NCBI GenBank assembly: GCA_963739645.1
Contig: CAVUBM010000106.1
Location: forward strand, 32,078-96,077
Direction of reading: 5' to 3'
From: JASHPR01 sp963739645
Lineage (GTDB): Bacteria; Actinomycetota; Actinomycetes; Streptosporangiales; Streptosporangiaceae
DNA length: 64,000 nt
Shown here one piece after another: positions 29,048 through 37,389 of this stretch (position 1 is the first letter of the stretch; each line of letters starts with the position of its first letter). The position numbers were made by a program, and so were the translations under genes. The notes beneath the pieces were generated by a model. The model worked only from the letters and a program-made list of their open reading frames with translations. It ran no database searches and had not been told where the DNA came from.

Positions 29048-29929
29048 ATGGCGCTGCCGTATGACTCCGCGCCGAAGTTCCAGGACTACGCCCACCCGGA
29101 GATGCTCGTCAGCACCGAGTGGCTGGCCGAGCACCTCGACGACCCCGGCCTGGTCGTCGCCGAGTCCGACGAGGACGTGCTGCTGTACGAGACCGGCCAT
29201 ATCCCTGGCGCGGTCAAGCTCGACTGGCACACCGAGCTCAACGACCCGCAGACCCGCGACTACGTCGACGGCACCGGCTTCGCCCGGCTGATGTCCGAGC
29301 GGGGCATCACGCGCGACACCACCCTGGTGCTCTACGGCGACAGGAACAACTGGTGGGCGGCGTACGCGCTGTGGGTGTGCTCGCTGTTCGGGCACCCTGA
29401 CCTCCGGCTGCTGGACGGCGGCCGGGCGAAGTGGATCGCCGAAGGCCGGCCGCTGACCACCGACGTGCCGCAGCGGGCCCGGGCCGACTACCCGGTCATC
29501 GAGCGCGACGACACGAAGATCCGGGCGTTCCGGGACCAGGTCCTGGCCCACCTCGGCCAGCCGATGATCGACGTGCGCTCCCCCGGTGAGTACTCCGGCG
29601 AGCTGCTGCACATGCCGGACTACCCGCAGGAAGGCGCCGTCCGCGGCGGCCACATCCCGGGCGCCCAGAGCGTTCCCTGGGCCCGCGCGGCCGCCGAGGA
29701 CGCCACGTTCCGGACCCGCAAGGAGCTCGAGGCGATCTACGAGGGCGAGAAGGGCCTGCGGCCGGACGACGACGTCGTGGTCTACTGCCGGATCGGGGAG
29801 CGGTCCAGCCACACCTGGTTCGTGCTGACGCACCTGCTGGGCTACCCGCACGTCCGCAACTACGACGGGTCATGGACCGAATGGGGCAACAGCGTTCGGG
29901 TACCCATCACCCGAGGTGAAAATCCGTGA
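29048..29929 (+). CDS. sseA: Thiosulfate sulfurtransferase (two-domain rhodanese)
   Basis: This is a tandem rhodanese of about 293 residues. The N-terminal inactive domain contains ETGHIPGAVKLDW and VLYGDRNNWWA. The C-terminal domain has DVRSPGEYSGE and the active-site loop CRIGERSS with the catalytic Cys. It transfers sulfane sulfur from thiosulfate or a mercaptopyruvate-like donor to cyanide or thiols. The ATG at 29048 is preferred over the GTG at 29036 because the GGAGG at 29032-29036 and the following AAGG fit it better. The stop overlaps the SufE start (GTGA), a pairing common in actinomycetes. Confidence 0.92.
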   Translation: MALPYDSAPKFQDYAHPEMLVSTEWLAEHLDDPGLVVAESDEDVLLYETGHIPGAVKLDWHTELNDPQTRDYVDGTGFARLMSERGITRDTTLVLYGDRNNWWAAYALWVCSLFGHPDLRLLDGGRAKWIAEGRPLTTDVPQRARADYPVIERDDTKIRAFRDQVLAHLGQPMIDVRSPGEYSGELLHMPDYPQEGAVRGGHIPGAQSVPWARAAAEDATFRTRKELEAIYEGEKGLRPDDDVVVYCRIGERSSHTWFVLTHLLGYPHVRNYDGSWTEWGNSVRVPITRGENP

Positions 29930-30363
29930 CAGCTGACACGCTCAATCCGCGGCTGCAGGAGATAGCCGAGGATTTCAGCGCGGTCCCGGACCGGGAGCGG
30001 CTGCAGCTGCTGCTTGAGTTCTCGCAGGAGCTGCCGCCGCTGCCGGAACGGTATGCCGAGCACCGGGACCTGCTCGAGCAGGTCCCGGAGTGCCAGTCGC
30101 CGCTGTTCCTGGCCGTCGAGGTGGCCGACGACGGCACCGTGCACCTGTTTTTCGAGGCACCGCCGGAGGCGCCCACCACCCGCGGCTTCGCCGGCATCCT
30201 GCACGCCGGGCTGGACGGGCTCGGCGCGGACGAGGTCCTGCAGACGCCGGGCGAGTTCTCCAGCCAGCTCGGCCTGAATGACCTGGTGAGCCCGCTGCGG
30301 CTGCGCGGCCTGGCGGCCATGCTGGCCCGGATCAAGCGCCAGGTCCGCGAGCAACGGGGCTGA
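29926..30363 (+). CDS. SufE family sulfur-acceptor protein
   Basis: The 145-residue protein matches SufE/CsdE: LNPRLQEIAEDFSAVPDRER, LPPLPERY, the active Cys in VPECQSPLFL and the GFAGIL segment. In the SUF pathway SufE accepts persulfide from a cysteine desulfurase. Here the translational coupling to a rhodanese suggests it accepts sulfur from that enzyme instead. The start GTG at 29926 overlaps the rhodanese stop. The next gene is convergent. Confidence 0.93.
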   Translation: MTADTLNPRLQEIAEDFSAVPDRERLQLLLEFSQELPPLPERYAEHRDLLEQVPECQSPLFLAVEVADDGTVHLFFEAPPEAPTTRGFAGILHAGLDGLGADEVLQTPGEFSSQLGLNDLVSPLRLRGLAAMLARIKRQVREQRG

Positions 30364-30382
30364 CCAGCCCGGAGGCAGGCGG

Positions 30383-31228
30383 TCAGGCGGTCTGAGGCTG
30401 CTGCACGTCCTTGTGGGTGATCGCCAGGTAGGCGACGAGGCAGGCGATCATGACCGTGAGGACCAGGCTGACGTTCCCGTCGCCCCACCCGAGCCCGCTC
30501 ACGCTGACGGGCTTGCCCAGCCAGTCGGCAAACGACGCGCCGATCGGGCGCGTGATGACGTACGCGAACCAGAAGCAGAAGACCGAGTTCCAGCTCAGCC
30601 ACCGGTAGCCGATGACCGGGATGGTGATGATCACCGCGAACAGCACCAGGGAGTAGAAGTAGCCCAGGTGGAAGGTGACCGCGGTCAGGTCCCCCACCGC
30701 GGTGCCCATGGCGAACGTCGCGACGACGGCGGCCCAGTAGAACGCCTCCCGGCGCGCGGTGTCGATGCTGTGGATGGACAGGGTCTTCTCGGTCCGCTGC
30801 CAGGTTATGAAGACGGCGGCGAGCACCACCGCGTACAGCGCCGATGACGCGATATAGGGCACGCCGAAGCCGACGTGCAGCACGTCCGCGGCCATGGTGC
30901 CGAACACGCCGACCATGACCACGGCGAACCAGTAGGTCCAGGCGATGTAGCGGCGCATCGAGAACTGCAGCACCAGCGCGACGACGAACCCGGCGAAGCC
31001 GAGCAGCACCGCGACGACCGGGTCCAGCCGGTGGACGAGGTAATCCGATGTCGCCTCGCCCATGGCCGTCGACAGGCCCTTGATGATCCAGAAGTAGGCC
31101 GTGACCTCCGGGACCCGGAGAGCGCCGTGAGACGTCAGCGCTGAAAACGAACGGGCGCTCCCCGGGTGGCCGGATGCGTGTCGAGCGACCCGGGCAGCCG
31201 GATATGACCTCGGCTCGCTTGACCTCAT
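30383..31228 (-). CDS. COG4705-type membrane protein (DUF347 repeats)
   Basis: The protein has about eight membrane helices arranged as repeats of the VPEVTAYFWIIKGLSTAMGE and REAFYWAAVVATFAMGTAVGD type, plus a VITRPIGASFADWLG segment. This is the DUF347/COG4705 family, whose transport or sensing role is not known. The first 38 residues from the ATG at 31228 look unlike the family, and no ribosome site is visible there. The true start may lie closer to the VPEVTAYF segment, near 31115. Confidence 0.85.
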   Translation of the reverse strand: MRSSEPRSYPAARVARHASGHPGSARSFSALTSHGALRVPEVTAYFWIIKGLSTAMGEATSDYLVHRLDPVVAVLLGFAGFVVALVLQFSMRRYIAWTYWFAVVMVGVFGTMAADVLHVGFGVPYIASSALYAVVLAAVFITWQRTEKTLSIHSIDTARREAFYWAAVVATFAMGTAVGDLTAVTFHLGYFYSLVLFAVIITIPVIGYRWLSWNSVFCFWFAYVITRPIGASFADWLGKPVSVSGLGWGDGNVSLVLTVMIACLVAYLAITHKDVQQPQTA

Positions 31229-31538
31229 GGCTGCAGGGTTACAGATGCGGAGCCTCTCGGGCCATCGTTAATCCCAGCCTTTAACAACTGTTTAAGTTCT
31301 GGCAGGCATCGGGCGTTACAGCGGCTGCAGGGGCGACATCGGCAGCAGATCGGGACGCTTGGGCGGAATCCCGTCGCCGGAGGAGACGCCGCGCAGCCGC
31401 CTGGCTCAGCCAGGGCGCCGCGTGCATCTCGCGCCCAGCGTTGCGTCCAGCCGCCGGGCAGCGGCCCAGGTGGCGGCGCGTGACAAGATCACAGACCTGG
31501 ACACGCATGCCCAACTCATGCCGGGCGGCCTTGGGGCG
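31229..31538. other. Intergenic stretch without recognisable gene
   Basis: This stretch separates two minus-strand genes. It contains short open frames on both strands, but none has a ribosome site or a recognisable sequence. I see no clear RNA or repeat in it. Confidence 0.5.
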
Positions 31539-31901
31539 TCAGGCCGTCAGGCCGATGGGATTGCCCTCGGGATCACGCACGCGCACCAGCCGATAGCCCT
31601 CATCCGCGCCCTCCTCCTCCGCATCAAACTGCACGTCCTGGTCACGAAGACGGCTCACCATGTCGTCGAGGTCCTCAACCGCGAGACTCGGGGTCCACCC
31701 CGTACCCGGACGATCGCTGATCCGGTCAGGATGGTCAGTTGCCAGCGCCAGGACCGCCTCGCCCGCCGATGTGGTCAGCGTGCAAAACTCTCCCGCTTCC
31801 AGCCATCCGATGCCGAGACCAAGGACATCCCTGTACCAGGCGACCATGCCGTCGAAGTCCCGGACCTGGACCGTCACCATGGCGACGTGGCGAACTCCCA
31901 T
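31539..31901 (-). CDS. VOC (glyoxalase/bleomycin resistance-like) protein
   Basis: The 120-residue product is a single vicinal-oxygen-chelate protein: VTVQVRDFDGMVAWYRDVLG, then GWLEAGEF and a C-terminal VRVRDPEGNPIGLTA. The start ATG at 31901 has a GGAGAGG six bases upstream, which rules out the longer open frame that begins at 31997. VOC proteins bind a divalent metal and act as isomerases, dioxygenases or drug-binding proteins. Which one cannot be told. Confidence 0.87.
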   Translation of the reverse strand: MGVRHVAMVTVQVRDFDGMVAWYRDVLGLGIGWLEAGEFCTLTTSAGEAVLALATDHPDRISDRPGTGWTPSLAVEDLDDMVSRLRDQDVQFDAEEEGADEGYRLVRVRDPEGNPIGLTA

Positions 31902-32041
31902 CCAGTACCTCTCCCTGGCCGCGTGCCAACACGGCAAGTCTGGCCTGTCTGCCGACGATTCCCGTCTCGCCACGCCGCCGGGAAGACACGTCGGCACAAG
32001 ATCAACTCATGCCATGGGCACTGATCCAGTGTCGCAGGAGA

Positions 32042-32281
32042 CTATGAGGTGTTGGCATTGGGCGGCCGCCTGGGCCAGCCGGTGCCAGGGCCGTGCCAGC
32101 GGCCCGACTTCATCTCCTTGCGCCAGTCAGGGAACTCGTCGCCGAACTTCCGCTTGTCAAGCTCCGGCTTGGCCGCCACCACGCCCCACAGCTTCCCGCC
32201 TTCGGTGAAGTCGGTCTGCGGGGCATAACCCATGCCGCGCAGCAGCGAGTCGTCCAGCGAGTAGCGGCGGTCGTGGCACAC
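32042..32281 (-). pseudogene. Remnant of dTDP-glucose 4,6-dehydratase C-terminus
   Basis: The frame begins CHDRRYSLDDSLLRGMGYAP, the C-terminal signature of RmlB/RfbB dehydratases, then loses the usual ending after DFTEG and continues with unrelated lysine-rich sequence. The N-terminal 280 or so residues of the enzyme are absent: the upstream DNA holds the start of a divergent gene. It is therefore a rearranged fragment, not a functional enzyme. Confidence 0.6.
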
Positions 32282-32327
32282 GTCGTTATCGTTGTGCCCA
32301 GCACGGGGTTATCCCGTGGTGGTGGCA

Positions 32328-33581
32328 ATGAGCGACATCATCAGTTCTGGCCGGGACCGCGAGCCCCGCTGGCGGTGGCGGCGGTGGCAGCTAGCGCTGG
32401 CCGCGGCCGGCATCGCCGTGGTACTGGCTGCCGCTCTGATCTGGTACCTGCCAGGCCTGCGACAGCACGGTACGCGAACGAGACCAGCTGCCGCCGGCCC
32501 GAGCCCGGCGATGCAAGGGGAATCCGGTCCGCCCGTTCCCGCACCGCCTTCGCTGCCGATCAAGCCCGCTCAGATGACGGGCCAGCCGCTGCCGCGCGAC
32601 GCCAGTCTGTGGCTGCTGCTCGGCGGCTACCGGCCAGCCTGGCTCTCGGTGGCCAGCGGCCGCACTGAGCCGATCCGCGGGCTGCCCCGGCGCGGCAATG
32701 GATATCAGCTCATCCGCGTCGCAGGCGGCTGGGCCGCGCAGCCATTCCCCGGTAACGACGCCAACTGCGCCAACTGCGCTCCCCGGCCGTCGCCGGTTTA
32801 CTACGTCGCGGATGGGTCGCGGGCCGCGAGCCGCATTGGCGCCGCCGACTTCACCGCCCGGGCCGCTGCTCCCGGCACGCTGTGGCTGGTCAGCTACCGG
32901 CGTGGTGCGGACATGAACGCCGCGGCCGGCACTGCGCAGCAGGTCAGCGTCACCGGCGCCGCGCTCGGGCCCCGGCTCAGGCTGCCCGCCGGGTACGTGA
33001 TCGACCAGGAAACCCGCGCGGGCCTGCTGCTGGTGCAGGAACAAGCGGGCTCCAGCCCGGTCAGGTATGAGCTGTGGGATCCCGGCACCCGGCGGGTGAC
33101 GCGTTCGTTCGTGAACGTGATCGCGGCCAGCCCCGCTGAGATTGCCTGGATGCCCGGCTGCACCGCGGACTGCCGGGTGCACGTGCTCCGCCTGCCCAGC
33201 GGCCGGACCGGGGAGATCTCACTGCCGGGACGAAGCAAGTCCTACGACGGCGCGTTCAGCCCGGACGACCGCCTCCTTGCCCTGCTGGTGACCGCCAGGG
33301 TCAGGGCGTCTGGCTGGCCCGCCGCGACCCGGCTCATGGTCGCGACCGTCGCGACCGGGCGGATAACCGCCGTGCCAGGGACCACGGTCGGCAGCGGGAG
33401 CGGGGTTTCCTTCGGCTGGCAGGCAGGAAGCCATCGGCTGATTGCCGACGTGCCCGTGCAGGCGCCAGGCCAGGATGAATGGCAGATCGCAGTGTGGCGG
33501 CCCGGTGATACCCGGCTCTCCACCGCGCTCGCCCGGACGCCGGACAGCTCGTGGCCGGTAGTGGATCAGGGTCCCTACTGA
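32328..33581 (+). CDS. Membrane-anchored beta-propeller-like protein
   Basis: The 417-residue protein has a short cytoplasmic tail, one membrane helix at about residues 20-40 (LALAAAGIAVVLAAALIWYL), a Pro-rich linker and an extracellular domain of about 300 residues with repeating strands (LPAGYVIDQETRAGLLLVQE, AFSPDDRLLALL, MVATVATGRITAV) like WD40/TolB propellers. CANCAPRP and GCTADCRV contribute possible disulfides. The ATG at 32328 is chosen over an upstream GTG because it follows a GGTGGTGG tract and gives an ordinary N-terminus. Function unknown. Confidence 0.8.
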   Translation: MSDIISSGRDREPRWRWRRWQLALAAAGIAVVLAAALIWYLPGLRQHGTRTRPAAAGPSPAMQGESGPPVPAPPSLPIKPAQMTGQPLPRDASLWLLLGGYRPAWLSVASGRTEPIRGLPRRGNGYQLIRVAGGWAAQPFPGNDANCANCAPRPSPVYYVADGSRAASRIGAADFTARAAAPGTLWLVSYRRGADMNAAAGTAQQVSVTGAALGPRLRLPAGYVIDQETRAGLLLVQEQAGSSPVRYELWDPGTRRVTRSFVNVIAASPAEIAWMPGCTADCRVHVLRLPSGRTGEISLPGRSKSYDGAFSPDDRLLALLVTARVRASGWPAATRLMVATVATGRITAVPGTTVGSGSGVSFGWQAGSHRLIADVPVQAPGQDEWQIAVWRPGDTRLSTALARTPDSSWPVVDQGPY

Positions 33582-33671
33582 CGCCGGATTGCCAGCGGTT
33601 CATCGCGTATCAGGAACACGCACCACGCCTCTTACGAAAGGGACAGGGGTACCTACGTAAGGAGCGTCAAG

Positions 33672-34316
33672 ATGGCATCACCTTCGCCAGGCGGGGTCGG
33701 CACGACGGAATACTGGGAAGCCGGCTTTTCCAGGGTGTTCACCCCGCCCATCCTCCCGCCGTTCGGCAGTGGCGTGATCACTGCCGCCGCCCAGGCGCCC
33801 GGGGCAGACACCGGGGCCGCGATCACCTACACCGGGTCCATCTTCACCAGCCAGTCCTGGAGCACCGGCCCGCCGATCCCGTTCCTGATCAAGGATCTGG
33901 AGCCCGCGGAGGTCAGGAAGATCCGCGACCAGATCGTCGACCAGCTGCGGGGCCCGGGCAGCGGCCTGGACGACCTTCCGCTCCGGGCCTTCGTGGAGGT
34001 GGCCAAGCTCTACCTCGAACCGGGGCCCTCGCACCGGTTCACCACAGCGACCTTCGGAACGATCACGCAGCCCAGCCCGGGCGAGTTCCTGGGCGAGGTG
34101 AGCTGGCCCGGTGACATCACGGGCACGGTGCTGGGAACCGCGCAGACGATCTCGGCCGAGTCGCACCTCGCGGCCGTCCAGGCCGGGAACCCGGCCCCGC
34201 TGCGGGAGGCCGACCTGCGCTCCCTGGTCCTTGCGCTGCAGAGCGCACTGGCCGAACAGGCAGCCGACCCGCAATGGCAGGAGCTGCTGGACCTCGCCGA
34301 ACAGGCGCTGCCGTAA
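33672..34316 (+). CDS. Uncharacterised 214-aa protein, paralogue 2
   Basis: It has the same length and architecture as the protein at 22306-22950. The conserved parts are IFTSQSWSTGPPIPFLI, RKIRDQIVDQL, GSGLDDLPLRAFVEVAKLYL, GEFLGEVSWPG and LREADLRSLVLALQ, with QALP at the C-terminus. The first 50 residues are divergent and rich in Gly, Pro and Ala. The ribosome site GTAAGGAGC at 33657-33665 resembles that of the paralogue. There are no known domains. It stands between the propeller-like gene and an aldo/keto reductase, in a context different from that of the first copy. Confidence 0.8.
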   Translation: MASPSPGGVGTTEYWEAGFSRVFTPPILPPFGSGVITAAAQAPGADTGAAITYTGSIFTSQSWSTGPPIPFLIKDLEPAEVRKIRDQIVDQLRGPGSGLDDLPLRAFVEVAKLYLEPGPSHRFTTATFGTITQPSPGEFLGEVSWPGDITGTVLGTAQTISAESHLAAVQAGNPAPLREADLRSLVLALQSALAEQAADPQWQELLDLAEQALP

Positions 34317-34425
34317 CAGCGCGACCGCGGCGGGCGCCTGGCGCCGGGCCGGGCGCCCCATCCGTCGATTCGCCATTCCGGCCGCGGCCATCCGGGGGCA
34401 TCATTGTCAGTCGACGGGAGGACGG

Positions 34426-35394
34426 TTGGATTACCTACGACTGGGGCGGTCCGGGCTGAGGGTCTCAAGGATCTGCCTGGGGATGATGAGCTACGGAAGC
34501 CGCACGAGTCGGGACTGGCACCTCGACGAAGGCGAGGCCGAGCCGATCGTGCGGCGGGCCGCCGAGGCCGGGGTGACGTTCTTCGACACCGCCGATATGT
34601 ACGACCTTGGCGCGAGCGAGGAGGTCACCGGGCGGCTGCTGGCGAGGCTCTATGCCCGCCGCGACGACTATGTGCTCGCCACCAAGGTGTATTTCCCCGT
34701 GGGTCCTGGCTCCAATGACAGCGGGCTGTCGCGCAAGCACATCCTCGACGCCATCGACGGATCGCTGCGGCGGCTGGGCACCGATCATGTCGACCTGTAC
34801 CAGATCCACCGCTGGGACTACGAGACGCCGATCGAGGAGACCATGCAGGCGCTGCATGATGTGGTCCAGGCGGGCAAGGCCCGGTACATCGGGGCTTCCA
34901 GCATGTTCGCCTGGCAGTTCGCGAAGGCCCAGCACGTCGCGCCGACTCCGTTCGCGTCGATGCAAAACCACTACAACCTGGTCTACCGGGAAGAAGAGCG
35001 GGAGATGATCCCGCTCTGCCTCGACCAAGGTGTGGGCGTCATCCCCTACAGCCCGCTCGCCCGCGGCCTGCTGGCCGGTTCGCGCGAGCGCGACGGCCAG
35101 CCTCGCACCGTCCGGTCCGGCAACGATCCGCTGGCCGAGCAGACCTACGGCGAAGCGGACTTCGACATCGTCGACGCGGTCCGGTCCGTGGCCTCGGCGC
35201 GCGGAGTGTCACCTGCTCAGGTGGCGCTGTCCTGGCTGCTGAGCAGACCGGGCGTCACCGCGCCGATCGTCGGGGCGACCAAGCTCACCCACATCGAGGA
35301 CGCCCTCGCGGCGGTTGACCTCAGCCTGAGCGAGGAGGAGACAGCGCTGCTGGAGGCGCCGTACCGCCCGCACCGCGTCCTGGGACACCACTAA
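34426..35394 (+). CDS. Aldo/keto reductase
   Basis: The product is about 322 residues with the full AKR barrel: N-terminal LDYLRLGRSGLRVSRICLG, the catalytic tetrad in FFDTADMYDLG (Asp, Tyr), ATKVYF (Lys) and YQIHRWD (His), and the C-terminal cofactor loop VGATKLTHIEDAL. The start is most likely the TTG at 34426, because GGGAGG lies at 34416-34421 and the next residues align with family N-termini. It resembles the actinobacterial AKR subgroup that reduces aldehydes with NADPH. Confidence 0.92.
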   Translation: MDYLRLGRSGLRVSRICLGMMSYGSRTSRDWHLDEGEAEPIVRRAAEAGVTFFDTADMYDLGASEEVTGRLLARLYARRDDYVLATKVYFPVGPGSNDSGLSRKHILDAIDGSLRRLGTDHVDLYQIHRWDYETPIEETMQALHDVVQAGKARYIGASSMFAWQFAKAQHVAPTPFASMQNHYNLVYREEEREMIPLCLDQGVGVIPYSPLARGLLAGSRERDGQPRTVRSGNDPLAEQTYGEADFDIVDAVRSVASARGVSPAQVALSWLLSRPGVTAPIVGATKLTHIEDALAAVDLSLSEEETALLEAPYRPHRVLGHH

Positions 35395-35410
35395 GGCCAT
35401 GACGGTGGAG

Positions 35411-35448
35411 CGGCAGCGGGGGCGCGGGCCGCGCCCCCGCTGCTGCCG
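35411..35448. terminator. Strong hairpin between convergent genes
   Basis: CGGCAGCGGGGGCGCG (35411-35426) pairs with the downstream arm (35430-35448) with one three-base bulge and a GGC loop. It lies exactly between the convergent aldo/keto reductase and secreted-protein genes, so it can end both transcripts. Confidence 0.8.
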
Positions 35449-35455
35449 ATCCTGC

Positions 35456-37108
35456 TCAGCAGGGGTTGGCGAGGATGTTCCTGAAGTCCTCGTAGATGAA
35501 CTGCGGTGCTGGCTGGCCCGATGCGTTCACGCTCGGGTAGACCAGCCGCAGCAGGTTCTGGCTGAACTCGGTGGCCGACGAGCCGCCGAAGTTGTTCGCC
35601 GTGCCGGGGATATGCGGCCCGCCGAACTGCCAGGTGCACGACCTCACCGGCAGCGCCCCGTGGCCCGTGGTCGAGTAGATCGGGTAGAACTGCGAGCCCG
35701 GCGGCGGGTTGACGCAGTTTGCCCCGGTCGCGCCGTCGCAGATGCCGCCGAAGTCCGAGCGCTCGATACGCGGCATGTCCGCCTCGAACCCGATCCGGGA
35801 GTACTGCTGCACCCCGTTGAACCGCGGCGAGGTGAACAGGATGGGCTGCGGATCGAACCGCGCGTCATGCCGCGGCGGCCCGGTGCCCGGCCAGTCGTTC
35901 AGGTACGACGGCCCGTCGAAGTCACCGTCGGCCCCGAGGCATCCGGTGATCGGGACCAGCAGGCTCTGCGCCGCGGTGAAGCAGCCGACGTCGTCGGCGT
36001 CGACCGCGCTGTCACCGCCCCCGGCCGACGTGCAGTTGCCGGTGGCCGGGTCGACCGCGTTGCAGTACTCGAAGTGGCCGAGCTCATCGGAGAACGCGAC
36101 GTTGTAGGAGTGCGCCGCCCACGGCACCCGGGTCTGCGTGCTCGACGTCGCGTACATCGGGTGGAAGCTGTACGGCGCCACGTTGCAGGTGGATGACGTG
36201 GGCTGGTACAGCACCTGGCCGAAGGTGTTGGCCGCGCTGGCCGTCATGGACCCGGTCCGGTGCGAGGTCAGGTCGGCCAGCCGCACCTGGAACCCGGCCC
36301 GCGTGTCATGCATGGACACCGCGACCGCGTCGCCCGAGTTCATGAACAGGTCCTTGGCGGGATCAGGCGTGTAGGTGGCCGTGGTGGCATCCACCGGATT
36401 GGCCGGCGCCTGGGCCCTGCCATTTTTCGTGATGAACGCAAAATTAATCGGCTCGACGCCCACCGTATTGACGCATGCCGTGTTGTTGTCCACGCCCGCC
36501 GGGTTGGAGTTGTAGCTGTCGATGGTCAGCGCCGCGCACCACTGCCGGGCATCGCAGCTGACGCCGGCCGGCCAGGGGGCCCACCCTGGTGGGTAGAACT
36601 GCATTTCCATGAACGCAGTTCCCGGGTGATGGCCGATGTACCGGGGCGAGGCCGGGTTGGGGCTGTTGAAGATGTTGCTGTCCGAGTCCGGCGTGCAGTT
36701 CTGCGTGGCCTCGGGGAAGGACTGGGTGTCGCACATGGCCATGCCGAGCCAGAACGTGATGTGGAGCTGGAAGTTGTCGGTTCCGGCGGTTCCCGCCTGG
36801 TTGGGCGGCACCGGCGGGTCCTTGGGCAGCCGGAGCAGGTAGAGGTTGTTGTTCCCGGAACCGGCCCGGTTGCTGTAGAAGATCGCCGCGGGCTCGTCGT
36901 GCCCGACGTAGCGCCCCTCGCCGCCGACCGCCTCCGGGTCGAACACGTCGACGCAGTCGGCGCTGTGCGCCGCGCTGGCGCAGTTGAGCGCCACGCTCCC
37001 CGTGGCCGCTGAGGCCGCCTGCGAGGTTGTGGCTAAGGCCGACGTCAGCCCCGCCACCAGGACCAATGCGGGCAGTAAGATCACCCAGCGCCGTTGCTTG
37101 AGCTGCAT
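35456..37108 (-). CDS. Secreted Cys-rich protein, unknown function
   Basis: The 550-residue protein has a clear signal peptide (KQRRWVILLPALVLVAGLTS, cut after ATTSQA). At least 16 cysteines remain in the mature part. There are FWLGMAMCDTQSFPE, MEMQFYPPGWAPWP, DARFDPQPILFTSP and a C-terminal LANPC. Many short Asn/Pro-rich loops suggest a beta-sandwich enzyme or binding protein. The ATG at 37108 is fixed by GGAGGG five bases upstream; an ORF start 24 bases earlier is less likely. I know similar secreted proteins in actinomycetes but no function for them. Transcription ends at the strong hairpin at 35411-35448. Confidence 0.8.
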   Translation of the reverse strand: MQLKQRRWVILLPALVLVAGLTSALATTSQAASAATGSVALNCASAAHSADCVDVFDPEAVGGEGRYVGHDEPAAIFYSNRAGSGNNNLYLLRLPKDPPVPPNQAGTAGTDNFQLHITFWLGMAMCDTQSFPEATQNCTPDSDSNIFNSPNPASPRYIGHHPGTAFMEMQFYPPGWAPWPAGVSCDARQWCAALTIDSYNSNPAGVDNNTACVNTVGVEPINFAFITKNGRAQAPANPVDATTATYTPDPAKDLFMNSGDAVAVSMHDTRAGFQVRLADLTSHRTGSMTASAANTFGQVLYQPTSSTCNVAPYSFHPMYATSSTQTRVPWAAHSYNVAFSDELGHFEYCNAVDPATGNCTSAGGGDSAVDADDVGCFTAAQSLLVPITGCLGADGDFDGPSYLNDWPGTGPPRHDARFDPQPILFTSPRFNGVQQYSRIGFEADMPRIERSDFGGICDGATGANCVNPPPGSQFYPIYSTTGHGALPVRSCTWQFGGPHIPGTANNFGGSSATEFSQNLLRLVYPSVNASGQPAPQFIYEDFRNILANPC

Positions 37109-37389
37109 GGAGTCCCTCCGTTCCTTTCCCACATACCTGGACCATTGCTGCCGACCATTCTGATACCGGCACGTTCAGGTGAAAAGAGGCTCACTCTGCT
37201 GCCACTTCACGCCGGGCCTGAGGTACTTCCCGGCACGCGCCCCGGGGTCGAGCCGAGGCGATCGCCCGGTCTGGTCGGCGGTCGTTGTGGCTTTGCCGCG
37301 CTCATCACCGCAGGGGGTCTCGGCTGGGGAGTGGCTGGAGGGATGATTAACGAATCCGAAACTGCAGGGAAACGGGCGGGGGCGAGACG

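Noticed and set aside
31281..31514. 77-codon minus-strand frame in the gap after the DUF347 gene
   Set aside because: No ribosome site and the product is Arg/Ala-rich low complexity.
36260..37012. Long plus-strand open frame antisense to the secreted protein gene
   Set aside because: It is a GC-rich codon-position shadow of the minus-strand gene, which has a signal peptide and a ribosome site.
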